From: Streptomyces halobius
Lineage (GTDB): Bacteria > Actinomycetota > Actinomycetes > Streptomycetales > Streptomycetaceae
DNA: 64,000 nt
Reading direction: 5' to 3'
Assembly (NCBI RefSeq): GCF_023277745.1
Contig: NZ_CP086322.1
Location: 2,108,001 to 2,172,000 of the forward strand
Both the position numbers and the translations under genes were made by a program. Below the pieces are notes generated by a model, which made no database searches, was not told where the DNA came from, and was given only the letters and a program-made list of their open reading frames with translations. Every line of letters begins with the position of its first letter. The stretch's first letter is position 1. Below are positions 63,076-64,000 of this stretch, piece by piece.

Positions 63076-64000
63076 CTAGCGTGGCACGCCGCCTGCGACG
63101 CCCTTGGGCTCGGGCTCGCCCTGCGTGTCGGCAGGCGATGCGGAAGGGGACTCGGCAGGCGATTCAGCAGGGGATTCGGGAGCGGCATCAGGGGCGCCGT
63201 CGGGGCCGGCCTCCGCCTCCGCCTGCCGTGCATAGCGCTTCGCCAGCACCGCGCACACCATCAACTGCATCTGGTGGAAGAGCATCAGCGGCAGCACGGC
63301 AAGCCCGGCCTCCGCGCCGAAGAGCACACTGGCCATCGGCAGTCCGGCCGCGAGGCTCTTCTTCGAGCCGGCGAAGGTGATCGCGATCCGGTCCTCGCGG
63401 GGGAAGCCCAGCTTCTTCGAACCGTACGTCGTGCTGATCAGCATCAGCGTGAGCAGTACCGCCTCGACGCCCAGCAGGCACAGCAGGCGCAGCGGTGAGA
63501 CCTGGTGCCATATCCCCTCGTTCATGCCGGCGCTGAAGGCGGAGTAGACGACGAGCAGTATCGAGCCGCGGTCCACATAGCCGAGGACCTTCTTGTGACG
63601 GGTGAGGGCCGCTCCGATCCAGCGCCGCAGCAACTGCCCGGCCACGAAGGGGAGGAGGAGCTGGCAGGCGATCGAGAGCAGCGAGTGGGCGGAGAATCCG
63701 GCGCCGCCGCCGTTCAGGACCAGCGCCGCCAGCAGGGGCGTGAGGACGACGCCGATGATGCTGGAGAAGGAGCCCGCGCAGATCGCCGCCGCGACGTTGC
63801 CGCGGGCGATGGAGGTGAAGGCGATCGAGGACTGGACGGTGGAGGGCACCAGGCACAGGAACAGCAGCCCGGTGTAGAGGGCGGGCGACAGGACGTACGG
63901 GACCAGTCCGCGGGCGGCCAGTCCGAGCAGCGGGAAGAGCACGAAGGTGCAGGCCAGGACGGTGAGGTGGAGTCGCCAGTGGCGCAGCCCTTCCAGGGCC
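63076..64000 (-). CDS. Bile acid:sodium symporter-family (SBF/YfeH-like) transporter, partial
   Basis: At least 308 residues of a polytopic membrane protein running off the right end of the window; the frame is open to position 64000, so the ATG at 63942 is probably internal. Several spans are visible, among them GLLFLCLVPSTVQSSIAFTS (with the TVQSS motif of the YfeH branch), GVVLTPLLAALVL, LLLPFVAGQLLRRW and FAGSKKSLAAGLPMASVLFG. The C-terminal 50 residues are a proline/alanine-rich cytoplasmic tail. Expected topology is about ten spans. Substrate unknown. Confidence 0.85.
   Translation of the reverse strand, partial: ALEGLRHWRLHLTVLACTFVLFPLLGLAARGLVPYVLSPALYTGLLFLCLVPSTVQSSIAFTSIARGNVAAAICAGSFSSIIGVVLTPLLAALVLNGGGAGFSAHSLLSIACQLLLPFVAGQLLRRWIGAALTRHKKVLGYVDRGSILLVVYSAFSAGMNEGIWHQVSPLRLLCLLGVEAVLLTLMLISTTYGSKKLGFPREDRIAITFAGSKKSLAAGLPMASVLFGAEAGLAVLPLMLFHQMQLMVCAVLAKRYARQAEAEAGPDGAPDAAPESPAESPAESPSASPADTQGEPEPKGVAGGVPR

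Noticed and set aside
1..64000. CRISPR array
   Set aside because: The only regular repeats are short tandem arrays without spacers, and no cas genes are present.

Overview
The window is high-GC actinobacterial DNA, almost certainly Streptomyces: codons end in G or C, GTG/TTG starts are common, and ATGA/GTGA start-stop overlaps are frequent. It divides into an accessory island (about 1-53,550) and a more chromosome-like segment (about 53,550-64,000), separated by a tRNA-Leu(GAG) gene.

1-19,356 is the right-hand part of a biosynthetic gene cluster, all on the + strand; the left end lies outside the window. Its core is a hydrazine-forming trio: a lysine N6-hydroxylase, a glycine-oxidase-like FAD enzyme and a cupin/methionyl-tRNA-synthetase-like hydrazine synthetase. 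In this family N6-hydroxylysine and glycine are joined through an N-N bond and then cleaved to hydrazinoacetic acid. Around the trio are an AMP ligase, a free carrier protein, an acyl-CoA dehydrogenase, a Cy-A-PCP NRPS, a P450, a haem-oxygenase-like diiron oxidase, a GNAT, a C45 Ntn-hydrolase and a phosphopantetheinyl transferase. The logic matches azaserine-type pathways (hydrazonoacetyl on a carrier, joined to an amino acid by a Cy domain), but the A-domain pocket reads closer to cysteine. Two saccharopine dehydrogenase homologues of opposite type could convert the aminoadipate-semialdehyde by-product back to lysine. The hydrazine synthetase carries a third, carrier-protein-like domain at its C terminus.

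19,400-31,400 is mobile debris: remnants of IS481, IS3 and IS30 elements, a near-complete IS3 element, an intact IS5-type transposase, a TniB/TniQ transposon fragment, an actinophage lysis cassette whose endolysin gene is broken at two 8-base homopolymers, a chloramphenicol phosphotransferase homologue, and a zinc-ribbon/HEPN protein.

31,490-39,944 (- strand) holds the distal part of a defence operon of DptFGH/MAD type. The first gene is cut off by a junction and the giant HerA-type ATPase gene has a frameshift. The junction at about 39,940 fuses it to a conjugation module (39,940-49,478, - strand) with a truncated replication-relaxation protein, VirD4-like coupling protein, VirB4, PrgI, TrbL/VirB6 and pilin, plus a sigma-like regulator. 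Divergent from it lie iteron-like repeats, a DNA methyltransferase module and a serine recombinase. The recombinase reading frame carries a premature stop and originally ran into the 3' end of the tRNA-Leu gene, which suggests an integrative element inserted there.

53,745-64,000 carries ordinary Streptomyces genes: a wrecked DUF2254 gene, chorismate mutase, a frameshifted GntR/FCD regulator, fdhD, a MarR regulator divergent from an MDR oxidoreductase with three clear operator palindromes between them, a secreted GH33 sialidase with a LamG domain, a frameshifted SUKH-like gene, and a partial bile-acid:sodium-symporter-family protein. The many single-base indels, often at G or C runs, mean that some 'pseudogenes' may be sequencing errors. 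All calls are by reading alone; no database search was possible.
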